Assembly (NCBI GenBank): GCA_030691665.1
Contig: JAUYDU010000357.1
Coordinates: forward strand, 1 to 5,311
DNA from: Chloroflexota bacterium
Lineage (GTDB): Bacteria; Chloroflexota; Dehalococcoidia; SM23-28-2
Direction: 5' to 3'
Length of the DNA: 5,311 bases
A model generated the notes under the pieces. It was given only the letters and a program-made list of their open reading frames with translations. It made no database searches and had not been told where the DNA came from. The position numbers were made by a program, and so were the translations under genes. Below, in pieces: positions 1 through 4,997 of this stretch; position 1 is the first letter of the stretch; the number at the start of each line of letters is the position of its first letter.

Positions 1-1039
1 GGCACTTCTCCGCCCCCCACGGCAATCCCGAACGCCCGCCACAGCGGTAGTGGGAGCGCCCATTCCTCGTCACCCCTATGTAGGCTCTGCCGCAGTGGGC
101 GCACCTCACCAGCCCTTTGAGCAGGTAGCTCCTTAGCTTCGTGTTCCTGGCGGCGAACCGCTGGTTGTCCGCCAGGCGCGCCTGCATCCTCTCGTACTCT
201 TCCTCCGAGACGATGGGGGCAGTGACCAGGCCGTGGAGGAGGATGCGCCGCTCGCCCGGCCTCTCCACGCAGGTCGTCTTGCCGTAGCTCCTGGCTGAGC
301 GCCGAGTTCCAGGCGCCACCGCCTCGGTCTTGAGGGCCTCCACCACCCCAGAGTAGGTGCGGTTTCGGAGGATGGCGCGGATGGCGCTGGCGTTCCACAC
401 CCTCCGGCCATATCTGGTGGGTATCCCCCTTCGCGTCATCTCCGCCGCGATGGCCCTGAGCGTCCGGCCCTCCAGCCCCATGCGCCATATCTCGCGGGCG
501 TTGTCGTAGCGTTCATCGGGGACGAGCTTGTTGCCCTCCCACTTCATCCCATAGGGCTTCCCCATGGTGGGCGGAAGCCGCAACTGCTCGGCCCGCCTCC
601 TCAGTCCATCCCGCGCTCCCTGCTGGGCCCGGCCCACCTGAAGCTCCTTGGCCAGCGACAGGGCCAGCTCCACCAGTTGGCCCTCGGGCCCGTCCAGGAA
701 GGGCGCCCCCTGCGTCACCACCACCTCCACCTTCCTCTCCTTGCACTCCGCCAGGAAGAGAAGCCGCTGCAAGCCATGGGCCTGGAGCCTGTCCCTGTCC
801 AGGGTCCCCACGGCCCCAATGGCGCCGTGGGCCACAAGCCTGCGTAGCTCCTGGAACTCGGGGCAGGACATCAGGTTGGTGCTCGTCCAGTCTACCTGAA
901 AGACAAACTCCCGCGGCACTACGAAGCCCCTCTCCTCCAAAGCGCGGCGAGACCGCTCTTCCTGCAACGGAAGGGACAGCTCCCGCTGGTCATGCCCACT
1001 CACCCTGCACCATACTGCGCCCAATTTCAACTCAGGCAT
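1..1039 (-). CDS. Large serine recombinase (site-specific integrase/transposase type), 3' end beyond the window
   Basis: This is a serine-family site-specific recombinase, which cuts and rejoins DNA at attachment sites through a phosphoserine link. 346 residues are visible. The N-terminal resolvase domain (about residues 6-150) has GAVWCRVSGHDQ with the expected nucleophile Ser14 and Arg12, followed by the QRELSLPLQ segment and the VGTLDRDRLQ motif (78-86). The recombinase domain follows (about 155-255), with KPYGMKW, RAIAAEMTRRGIPT and AIRAILRNRTYSG. A zinc ribbon comes next, with Cys313, Cys316, Cys333 and Cys346. The coiled-coil C-terminus expected in a protein of some 450-600 residues is cut off by the window edge. 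ATG 1039 is preceded by a GAGGGG ribosome site at 1046-1051 and lies 21 bases after the upstream stop, so it is probably the third gene of the leftward operon. Some catalytic positions differ from the usual pattern: Trp10 replaces the common Tyr, and the second Arg of DRLSR is absent. Confidence 0.93.
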   Translation of the reverse strand, partial: MPELKLGAVWCRVSGHDQRELSLPLQEERSRRALEERGFVVPREFVFQVDWTSTNLMSCPEFQELRRLVAHGAIGAVGTLDRDRLQAHGLQRLLFLAECKERKVEVVVTQGAPFLDGPEGQLVELALSLAKELQVGRAQQGARDGLRRRAEQLRLPPTMGKPYGMKWEGNKLVPDERYDNAREIWRMGLEGRTLRAIAAEMTRRGIPTRYGRRVWNASAIRAILRNRTYSGVVEALKTEAVAPGTRRSARSYGKTTCVERPGERRILLHGLVTAPIVSEEEYERMQARLADNQRFAARNTKLRSYLLKGLVRCAHCGRAYIGVTRNGRSHYRCGGRSGLPWGAEKC

Positions 1040-1060
1040 CACAGCCCCCTCTTTTCTGCA

Positions 1061-1699
1061 CTATGCTGGCCCACCCAGGGCCTTTCGCCACAGCTCCTCC
1101 TGCGCACGTCCCCAGCCCTCCTCCTCATGCACTACGAGCCTGTTGAGCTCTGCCTGGCGGGCGAACCGCCCACTCTCCAGAGCGCAGGCGCGCACCTGGG
1201 GGTATGCCGCCAGGACGGAGCGCGCCACCTCAATCAGCGCCGGGTCCCTTCGCGCCGCCAGCCTGCACACGCGGCGCATCATGCCCTCTGCGTCGCCCTG
1301 CCTGCACCCCAGACTATCGGCCAACGCCCTCGCCGCCTCGTCTATCTGCCCACCCAGCCCAACTCCAACCGCCACCAACAGCGCCGCCCCAGCGGCGGCC
1401 AGGAGCTCAGGGTCATCAGGGACCGCATCCATTATCGCATCGCTGGCGCGCTCCAGCACGCCCAGCCGAAGGAGCCAGGGCGCCACGGCCTCCGCCCATT
1501 CGCGCGCCGAGCTACCGTCCCTCTTCAGAACGCTCCCGGCGGAGGCCACATCCTCCCACCTGCGGCCCGCGGCCACCGCCACGGCCTGCCCAGCCGATTC
1601 GTCCAGGGCTGCGAGCACCCGCTCTGCAGTCTCAGGGGCCATCATATCAGGGGGCACGCCGGCGCGCCGCACCCCCTCGCGGAGCGCCTCCTTCACCAT
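1061..1699 (-). CDS. Unrecognised alpha-helical protein, middle gene of the recombinase operon
   Basis: I do not recognise this family. From ATG 1699 it is 212 aa. It is rich in Ala, Arg, Glu and Leu and appears all-helical, with helices such as MVKEALREGVRRAG (1-14) and ETAERVLAALDESAG (about 21-35). A small hydrophobic stretch, LLAAAGAALLVAVGVGLGG, could be a buried helix or possibly a membrane segment. The C-terminal part (EEEGWGRAQEELWRKAL) is strongly charged. No catalytic or metal-binding motif is visible. The start is uncertain: ATG 1699 has AAGGAG six bases upstream, GTG 1714 has AGGAGG five bases upstream, and GTG 1804 would begin five bases after the preceding gene's stop and give 247 aa. 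The TAG stop lies 21 bases before the recombinase start, so co-expression is likely. A role as accessory or directionality protein for the recombinase is only a guess from position. Confidence 0.72.
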   Translation of the reverse strand: MVKEALREGVRRAGVPPDMMAPETAERVLAALDESAGQAVAVAAGRRWEDVASAGSVLKRDGSSAREWAEAVAPWLLRLGVLERASDAIMDAVPDDPELLAAAGAALLVAVGVGLGGQIDEAARALADSLGCRQGDAEGMMRRVCRLAARRDPALIEVARSVLAAYPQVRACALESGRFARQAELNRLVVHEEEGWGRAQEELWRKALGGPA

Positions 1700-1705
1700 C
1701 TCCCA

Positions 1706-1725
1706 CTCCTTCACCTGCGCCTCCT
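1706..1725 (-). promoter_or_regulatory. Tandem Shine-Dalgarno sites before the middle gene
   Basis: On the minus strand AGGAGG (1725-1720) sits five bases before GTG 1714, and AAGGAG (1711-1706) sits six bases before ATG 1699. The two starts share a frame, five codons apart. These sites favour a start at 1714 or 1699 over the GTG at 1804, which has no good ribosome site and would rely on coupling to the upstream stop. Confidence 0.6.
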
Positions 1726-1809
1726 GTTCAGTGGAATCCCGCCGGCCTACCCCGTTGTTCACGAGGCGGGGGCGCCGGGGCCCAACGGCAACCGGTTCCC
1801 TCACGCCCG

Positions 1810-2646
1810 TCAGGCAAGGCAGAGGCGGCACCGGCTCTCCAGCAACGCCTGTCGCAGGGGAGCGGGGTCCAGCGCCTCCTCCAGCGCCTCGAAGGTGTTC
1901 TCCATCTCCTCCATGAGCTTGCCCAGCCTTGCGAGACAGGCCCGCGCCTCTCGGTCGGCGGCAAGCCATCGCCCCACACGCTCCAGGTCGGGTCCAGGAA
2001 GGACCAGGCCTGGGGCCGTGGCAACGTGGGAAGACGCATCGCCTCGCATCGACCCGCGTAGCGTCTCCTCTACAGCGCTCCTGGTCACCGGGCCGGAAAA
2101 GCCTGCCGCCTGGGCCTTCCCTTCGATCTCCAGCCAGAGCCTGTAGTAATCCTGGGCGCACCGTGACCAGTCACCCACGAGGGTCTTGACTAGGGGCTGG
2201 TGCTCCTGGAGGGCCATGAGCAGGGCCTGCGCCTGCCGGCGTGCGCGGCGACGGTCCACCTCGTCCGGGCCTGTGCCTGGCAGGTACATGTGCTTCATCC
2301 GCAGCCACCAGTCCGCCACCCGCTCCTGGAGCAGGACTTCCATGTCAGGGACTTCTACGAAGAGACTGTCCCTCAGGGACGGTGGCACGAGGGCGCGAAG
2401 GACAGTCGTCGCCACCGTCTCCATGTCACGGAAGTGCTCTTCCAGCATACGGGAGGCCACCTCACCTCGCGCCTGGGCCGCCGCCTCGCCCACGTGCTTG
2501 CCCCATCTCTGACGGACTATTCTGGCCACGGTGCGGCGGTCCACCCCTTCCTCTCTGCCTATCCTTGCAAAGGGCCAACCCTGCCGGCTCAGCTCTGTCC
2601 AGCGTCGCGCAGTCTCCTCTGATACGTCCAAACGCCTGGGGCTCAT
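1810..2646 (-). CDS. Helix-turn-helix DNA-binding protein with helical C-terminal region, first gene of the recombinase operon
   Basis: This 278-aa protein has an N-terminal homeodomain-like helix-turn-helix at about residues 11-47: ETARRWTELSRQG, then FARIGREEGV, then the recognition helix DRRTVARIVRQRWG. The arrangement resembles resolvase, transposase and sigma-like HTH modules. The rest (about 52-278) looks helical and is unrecognised. It includes a Trp/Met-rich piece (VADWWLRMKHMYLPG, 110-124), an Arg-rich piece (DRRRARRQAQALLMALQEH) and a C-terminal amphipathic region with CRLC at 273-276. ATG 2646 has AGGAGGG at 2655-2661, nine bases upstream, and a good sigma70-type promoter lies just beyond. 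Translation stops at TGA 1810-1812, with a second in-frame TGA three codons on. It is the most likely regulator of the operon that ends in the recombinase. It could also be a DNA-targeting subunit. A small-terminase role was considered, but there are no packaging genes nearby. Confidence 0.82.
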   Translation of the reverse strand: MSPRRLDVSEETARRWTELSRQGWPFARIGREEGVDRRTVARIVRQRWGKHVGEAAAQARGEVASRMLEEHFRDMETVATTVLRALVPPSLRDSLFVEVPDMEVLLQERVADWWLRMKHMYLPGTGPDEVDRRRARRQAQALLMALQEHQPLVKTLVGDWSRCAQDYYRLWLEIEGKAQAAGFSGPVTRSAVEETLRGSMRGDASSHVATAPGLVLPGPDLERVGRWLAADREARACLARLGKLMEEMENTFEALEEALDPAPLRQALLESRCRLCLA

Positions 2647-2651
2647 GTCGC

Positions 2652-2680
2652 CTGCCCTCCTGGAACTAATATTAGGGCAG
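2652..2680. repeat. Inverted repeat over the leftward promoter -10 box
   Basis: CTGCCCT (2652-2658) and AGGGCAG (2674-2680) are exact 7-bp inverted arms separated by 15 bp. Inside lies the 10-bp perfect palindrome CTAATATTAG (2666-2675), which contains the -10 box. A repressor binding here would block the leftward operon. The arms may be chance in GC-rich DNA, and the left arm also overlaps the ribosome binding site. Confidence 0.4.
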
Positions 2681-2698
2681 TATCTTGCCTTCTGTCAA
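2669..2698 (-). promoter_or_regulatory. Sigma70-type promoter for the recombinase operon
   Basis: Read leftward, a perfect -35 TTGACA (2698-2693) is followed after 18 bp by -10 TAATAT (2674-2669), five of six to consensus. Transcription would begin near 2662, only about 16 bases before ATG 2646, with the ribosome binding site (2655-2661) at the very 5' end of the mRNA. Confidence 0.7.
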
Positions 2699-2713
2699 CA
2701 CAGCCTTTATACT
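2685..2713 (+). promoter_or_regulatory. Probable promoter for the rightward HTH/coiled-coil gene pair
   Basis: A -35-like TTGCCT (2685-2690, four of six) is followed after 17 bp by -10 TATACT (2708-2713, five of six). Transcription would start near 2720, giving a leader of about 180 bases before ATG 2899. Its -35 box lies back to back with the -35 of the leftward promoter, so the two probably compete for polymerase. It is the weaker of the two by consensus match. Confidence 0.5.
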
Positions 2714-2722
2714 TGAAATATC

Positions 2723-2767
2723 GGCTCAGCGGTCAATCGGTCAAAAGGTCGGTCACTTGGACGGTCA
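2723..2767. repeat. Ladder of GGTC(A) direct repeats, candidate operator array
   Basis: CGGTCA occurs exactly at 2730, 2738, 2750 and 2762. The GGTC core begins at 2731, 2739, 2747, 2751 and 2763, with an imperfect GGCTCA at 2723 and GGAC at 2759. Most copies fall on an 8-bp register (2723, 2731, 2739, 2747, 2763). The array starts just downstream of the predicted rightward transcription start. Such repeats are typical of cooperative binding sites for a regulator or of iteron-like sites. The obvious candidates to bind it are the two HTH proteins flanking this region, but that is inference. Confidence 0.6.
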
Positions 2768-2898
2768 GTTTCCAGGGGTGGGGTGCAAGATGCCCCCCAG
2801 GTACGGGGGTGATCCTACCCCTCGCCGAGGTGGAATGCAATCTGATGGACAACGGCAGTCACCCTGGTCGCACCAGAGGAAAGCAAGGAGGCAGCGCC
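2768..2898 (+). other. Long untranslated leader of the rightward operon, with short hairpins
   Basis: No gene is seen here. The stretch contains GGGGT (2806-2810) with ACCCC (2817-2821), CCTCG (2820-2824) with CGAGG (2826-2830), and CTGGT (2864-2868) with ACCAG (2872-2876). The last ends nine bases before the ribosome site. These stems are short and may be chance in GC-rich sequence. I recognise no known riboswitch. Confidence 0.3.
2885..2891 (+). promoter_or_regulatory. Strong ribosome binding site that fixes the start of the coiled-coil gene
   Basis: AAGGAGG lies seven bases before ATG 2899. The frame stays open upstream as far as a TTG at 2713, but that extension would translate through the repeat array and has no ribosome site. 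ATG 2899 is therefore the start. Confidence 0.85.
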
Positions 2899-3990
2899 AT
2901 GGCAATACCATTTGACCAGAAGATGCGGGCCCTGGAGCTCTACGCGAAGGGCCACTCGGCCAACGAGGTGGTGGAGGAGATTGGAATCTCCAAGGGGTCG
3001 GTCATCTCCATCCTCCAGGACGCCAAGGCCGGCCGGTTCCCTATCCCTGACCTGCGGGAGAGGCTCCAAGAGACCCACGCGCTGGCCGTGAGGCTCAAGA
3101 AGGAGGGGCTGGACCTGGCCGAGGCGAGGTTGGGCATTCTCTTCCTCAAGAGGTTGCAGGAGTTGGGGGTGGGGCCGGAGAAGCTTGACGACTGGGTCAG
3201 GTTCTCATCTCAGGTGGGCACTCAACTCCCAGAAGGGTTCGCGCCCGCCGCCATGGAGTTCTTCAAGCTCGTCCAGGACAAGGGCGGGAGCTACGATGGA
3301 CTCGTGGGCGAGGTCAAGGAGCTCGCTGCCCAGCGCGACAGGCTCATGGCGGAGGTGGGCGACCTGCGCGCCAAGGAGGAGAGAGCGAAGTTGCTGCGCG
3401 TGGAGGTGGAAAAGTCGGAGGGCCAGGCGAAAGCGCTCAACGCCAGGCTAGGTGAGCTGCGGCAAGAGGTGGGATCTCTGGTGGGCATCCTGGAGAGAAG
3501 GGCAGCCGCGCTGGGGATTCCCGTTGCAGAGCTGGAGGCCCGGCTGAAGGAACTGCTATCCATAGAGGAGCAGATAGCCCGGGCGCGGGCAGAGCGGGAC
3601 CGGCTTAAAGGCGAGTCGGCTGCCCTGGAGGAGAGGAACACGGTCAGGACCGCCCACATGTCCAGGGCAGCTACTGAGTTCGAGAAGGATCTGGGTCTTT
3701 TGAAGGCCACCCGCGAGGAGCTGGCGCAGACGGCGGAGCTGAAAGGCAAGCTGGAGGTGGAACTGGAGCAGGTGCGGTGGGCGCTCCAGCTTATGCCCTT
3801 CGTCTCCGACCCGGGCAAGGTCGCCGACGAGGATTTCGCGCTCATAGCCATGGTGGTTGAGTGCGTCGACAAGTGGATCGCCGTTCAGCCCGACTTCCGG
3901 TATCGCAGCGACCCCAGGTTGAGTTCACTGAAGGAGTACGTGCATGGCAGGAGGATGCAGTTGCGAGCAGCTCCTGGCAGGGGCGGTTAA
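2899..3990 (+). CDS. HTH plus long coiled-coil protein, divergent to the recombinase operon
   Basis: This 363-aa protein has a homeodomain-like helix-turn-helix at about residues 7-43: MRALELYAKGHS, NEVVEEIGI, then SKGSVISILQDA. A helical domain follows (about 50-130), containing LAEARLGILFLKRLQELGV and PEKLDDWVRFSSQV. Residues about 132-295 are a long Glu/Lys/Leu heptad-like coiled coil, broken near 205 by GIPVAE. The last 65 residues look globular (EDFALIAMVVECVDKWIAV, RYRSDPRLSSLKEYVHG). From memory, the order of HTH, 'ILFLKRLQELGV...' domain and coiled coil resembles proteins of unknown function seen in archaeal and some bacterial mobile regions; I cannot confirm homology. It is likely a dimeric DNA-binding protein acting on nearby sites, as regulator or as a bridging or segregation factor. 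An SMC- or kinesin-like ATPase is excluded because no Walker motif is visible. Confidence 0.88.
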   Translation: MAIPFDQKMRALELYAKGHSANEVVEEIGISKGSVISILQDAKAGRFPIPDLRERLQETHALAVRLKKEGLDLAEARLGILFLKRLQELGVGPEKLDDWVRFSSQVGTQLPEGFAPAAMEFFKLVQDKGGSYDGLVGEVKELAAQRDRLMAEVGDLRAKEERAKLLRVEVEKSEGQAKALNARLGELRQEVGSLVGILERRAAALGIPVAELEARLKELLSIEEQIARARAERDRLKGESAALEERNTVRTAHMSRAATEFEKDLGLLKATREELAQTAELKGKLEVELEQVRWALQLMPFVSDPGKVADEDFALIAMVVECVDKWIAVQPDFRYRSDPRLSSLKEYVHGRRMQLRAAPGRGG

Positions 3991-4471
3991 GCTCAAAGAA
4001 GAGATGAACCGGCTCCTCCCCGTCTACGCCGACGCGGTGAAGCGGCTCTCCCACACCCCAGAGGAGTTCGACCGAGAAGGCTGCGCCGCCTGGGTCGACG
4101 CTCTGGTGGAGAAGGTGGCCCCGGAATACCGGCGGTGGGAGGCGGCCCGCCCACGCGCGGCTATCATGTCCACCCTCGCCGTCGCGATGATGGGCCTGAC
4201 CCTCAAGGCGGTTGGCCAGCAGCCCTTGGCTTTGCCCCCCAGCCCAGTCGTGGCGGTCGCCATCCTCCCTGACGGCACGCTTCGCATCTGCCTCACAGTG
4301 GAGTACGCCAGTAGGGCCGATGTGGCCGTCCTTCCGTGGAGTGAGTTCGAGGCCGTGGCCATGAAGCTGAAGGAGAAGGTGCTGCGAGGTGAGGCTCAGT
4401 TCCGCGGTGCGGAAGAGGTCCCCGCGCTGCTCCGCCGCGTCGCCCTGGGGCTGCCAATAGCAGGAGTATGA
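3944..4471 (+). CDS. Unrecognised 175-aa protein overlapping and coupled to the coiled-coil gene
   Basis: I do not recognise this family. ATG 3944 has AAGGAG (3931-3936) seven bases upstream and overlaps the end of the preceding gene by 47 bases in another frame, which suggests translational coupling. A second start at ATG 4004 (residue 21) would avoid the overlap but has a poor ribosome site. The N-terminal part (about 9-72) is helical and charged (LKEEMNRLLPVYADAVKRL, WVDALVEKVAPEYRRWEAA). A hydrophobic stretch at about 73-90 could be one membrane or buried helix. Next come PPSPVVAVAILPDGTLRICLTVEY (about 98-121), which looks like beta strands of a small alpha/beta fold, and a C-terminal helical part. 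Its place directly after the coiled-coil gene suggests the two products act together. Confidence 0.78.
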   Translation: MAGGCSCEQLLAGAVKLKEEMNRLLPVYADAVKRLSHTPEEFDREGCAAWVDALVEKVAPEYRRWEAARPRAAIMSTLAVAMMGLTLKAVGQQPLALPPSPVVAVAILPDGTLRICLTVEYASRADVAVLPWSEFEAVAMKLKEKVLRGEAQFRGAEEVPALLRRVALGLPIAGV

Positions 4472-4477
4472 GGGCGG

Positions 4478-4519
4478 CGGCGCCGTGTGTGGGCGACAGG
4501 GTGGCGTCGCGCGGCGCCG
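4478..4519. repeat. Nested GC-rich inverted repeat after the rightward operon, possible terminator
   Basis: CGGCGCCG occurs at 4478-4485 and 4512-4519, within the 10-bp direct repeat GCGGCGCCGT at 4477 and 4511. The octamer is self-complementary, so the copies can pair as outer arms. Inside them, GCGAC (4493-4497) pairs exactly with GTCGC (4506-4510). The stem-loop begins six bases after the TGA ending at 4471. No T-run follows, so it is not a classical intrinsic terminator. It could stall transcription, protect the mRNA end, or be a protein-binding site. Confidence 0.5.
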
Positions 4520-4997
4520 TTGCCAGCGCGTGCCCACGTGGAACATATCGGGTCCCTTGCAGCCCAATGCGCGATGGAGTCGCGGACTGTCTGGCCCCAA
4601 CTCAGCCTGAACAAAGTGACTTAATGTGCAGTGCCCTGGCCCATGTACCCATTGCAAGATCCTGGTGGTACCGCTGAGCACGCTGGGGAGTCTACATCGA
4701 TCGGGTCTCTAACAGCCCCTTTTGACATCGAATGAGGGCAACGCTATCATTTGCCTCGGCTGCAGTACCCATGCGAAGGGATGGTTGGGCCCCCCAGGGC
4801 CGACGGTTTCAGGGGCCATTTGGCTGTGGCCAGCCGTTGAATCAGAAGGCGGAGTGGCTTGAGGGTGCCGACACGGACGTTGTGAAGCATGCCAGGCGGT
4901 GCCAAGTTGGATGCGACAGAACCATGAGCGCACGCCTCATAAGATCGGAGCACGATTGGTGGACGCTAAGCCTACTTCCTCCTCCTCTCGACCCCGC
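4520..4997. other. Gene-poor stretch with falling GC content
   Basis: I see no gene, RNA gene or mobile-element end here that I can defend. Open frames in this stretch are short, lack ribosome sites and look like no known protein. By hand count GC is 43/60 at 4501-4560, 36/60 at 4561-4620, 33/60 at 4621-4680 and 33/60 at 4681-4740. An 8-bp palindrome CCACGTGG lies at 4534-4541. The drop in GC suggests a junction between the GC-rich module and different DNA, perhaps the element's right boundary or decayed host sequence. Confidence 0.45.

Noticed and set aside
992..2146. Long plus-strand open frames opposite the leftward operon (also 1143-1916 and 1204-2061)
   Set aside because: They are Arg/Pro/His/Ser-rich with no recognisable domain, lie antisense to genes with good promoters and ribosome sites, and are expected by-products of high GC.
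1810..2646. Phage small terminase assignment for the HTH protein
   Set aside because: The HTH fits, but there is no large terminase, portal or capsid gene nearby and the next genes lead to a recombinase.
2723..2767. CRISPR array
   Set aside because: The repeats are 5-6 bp with a spacing of 4-12 bp, far too short for CRISPR.
2713..2898. N-terminal extension of the coiled-coil protein from TTG 2713
   Set aside because: It would translate the repeat array and leader, has no ribosome site, and ATG 2899 has a near-perfect one.
4468..4677. 69-aa frame beginning with ATG that overlaps the previous stop (ATGA)
   Set aside because: GGAG lies only one base before the ATG, the composition is not protein-like, and it runs through the nested palindrome.
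3842..4681. 279-aa minus-strand open frame opposite the rightward genes
   Set aside because: It is His/Gly/Arg-rich, resembles nothing, and has no ribosome site or promoter. It mirrors the third-position bias of the real 175-aa gene.
4520..4997. tRNA gene or attachment site in a tRNA at the module's right side
   Set aside because: No T-arm-like GTTCRANYC sequence or cloverleaf could be found by eye on either strand.
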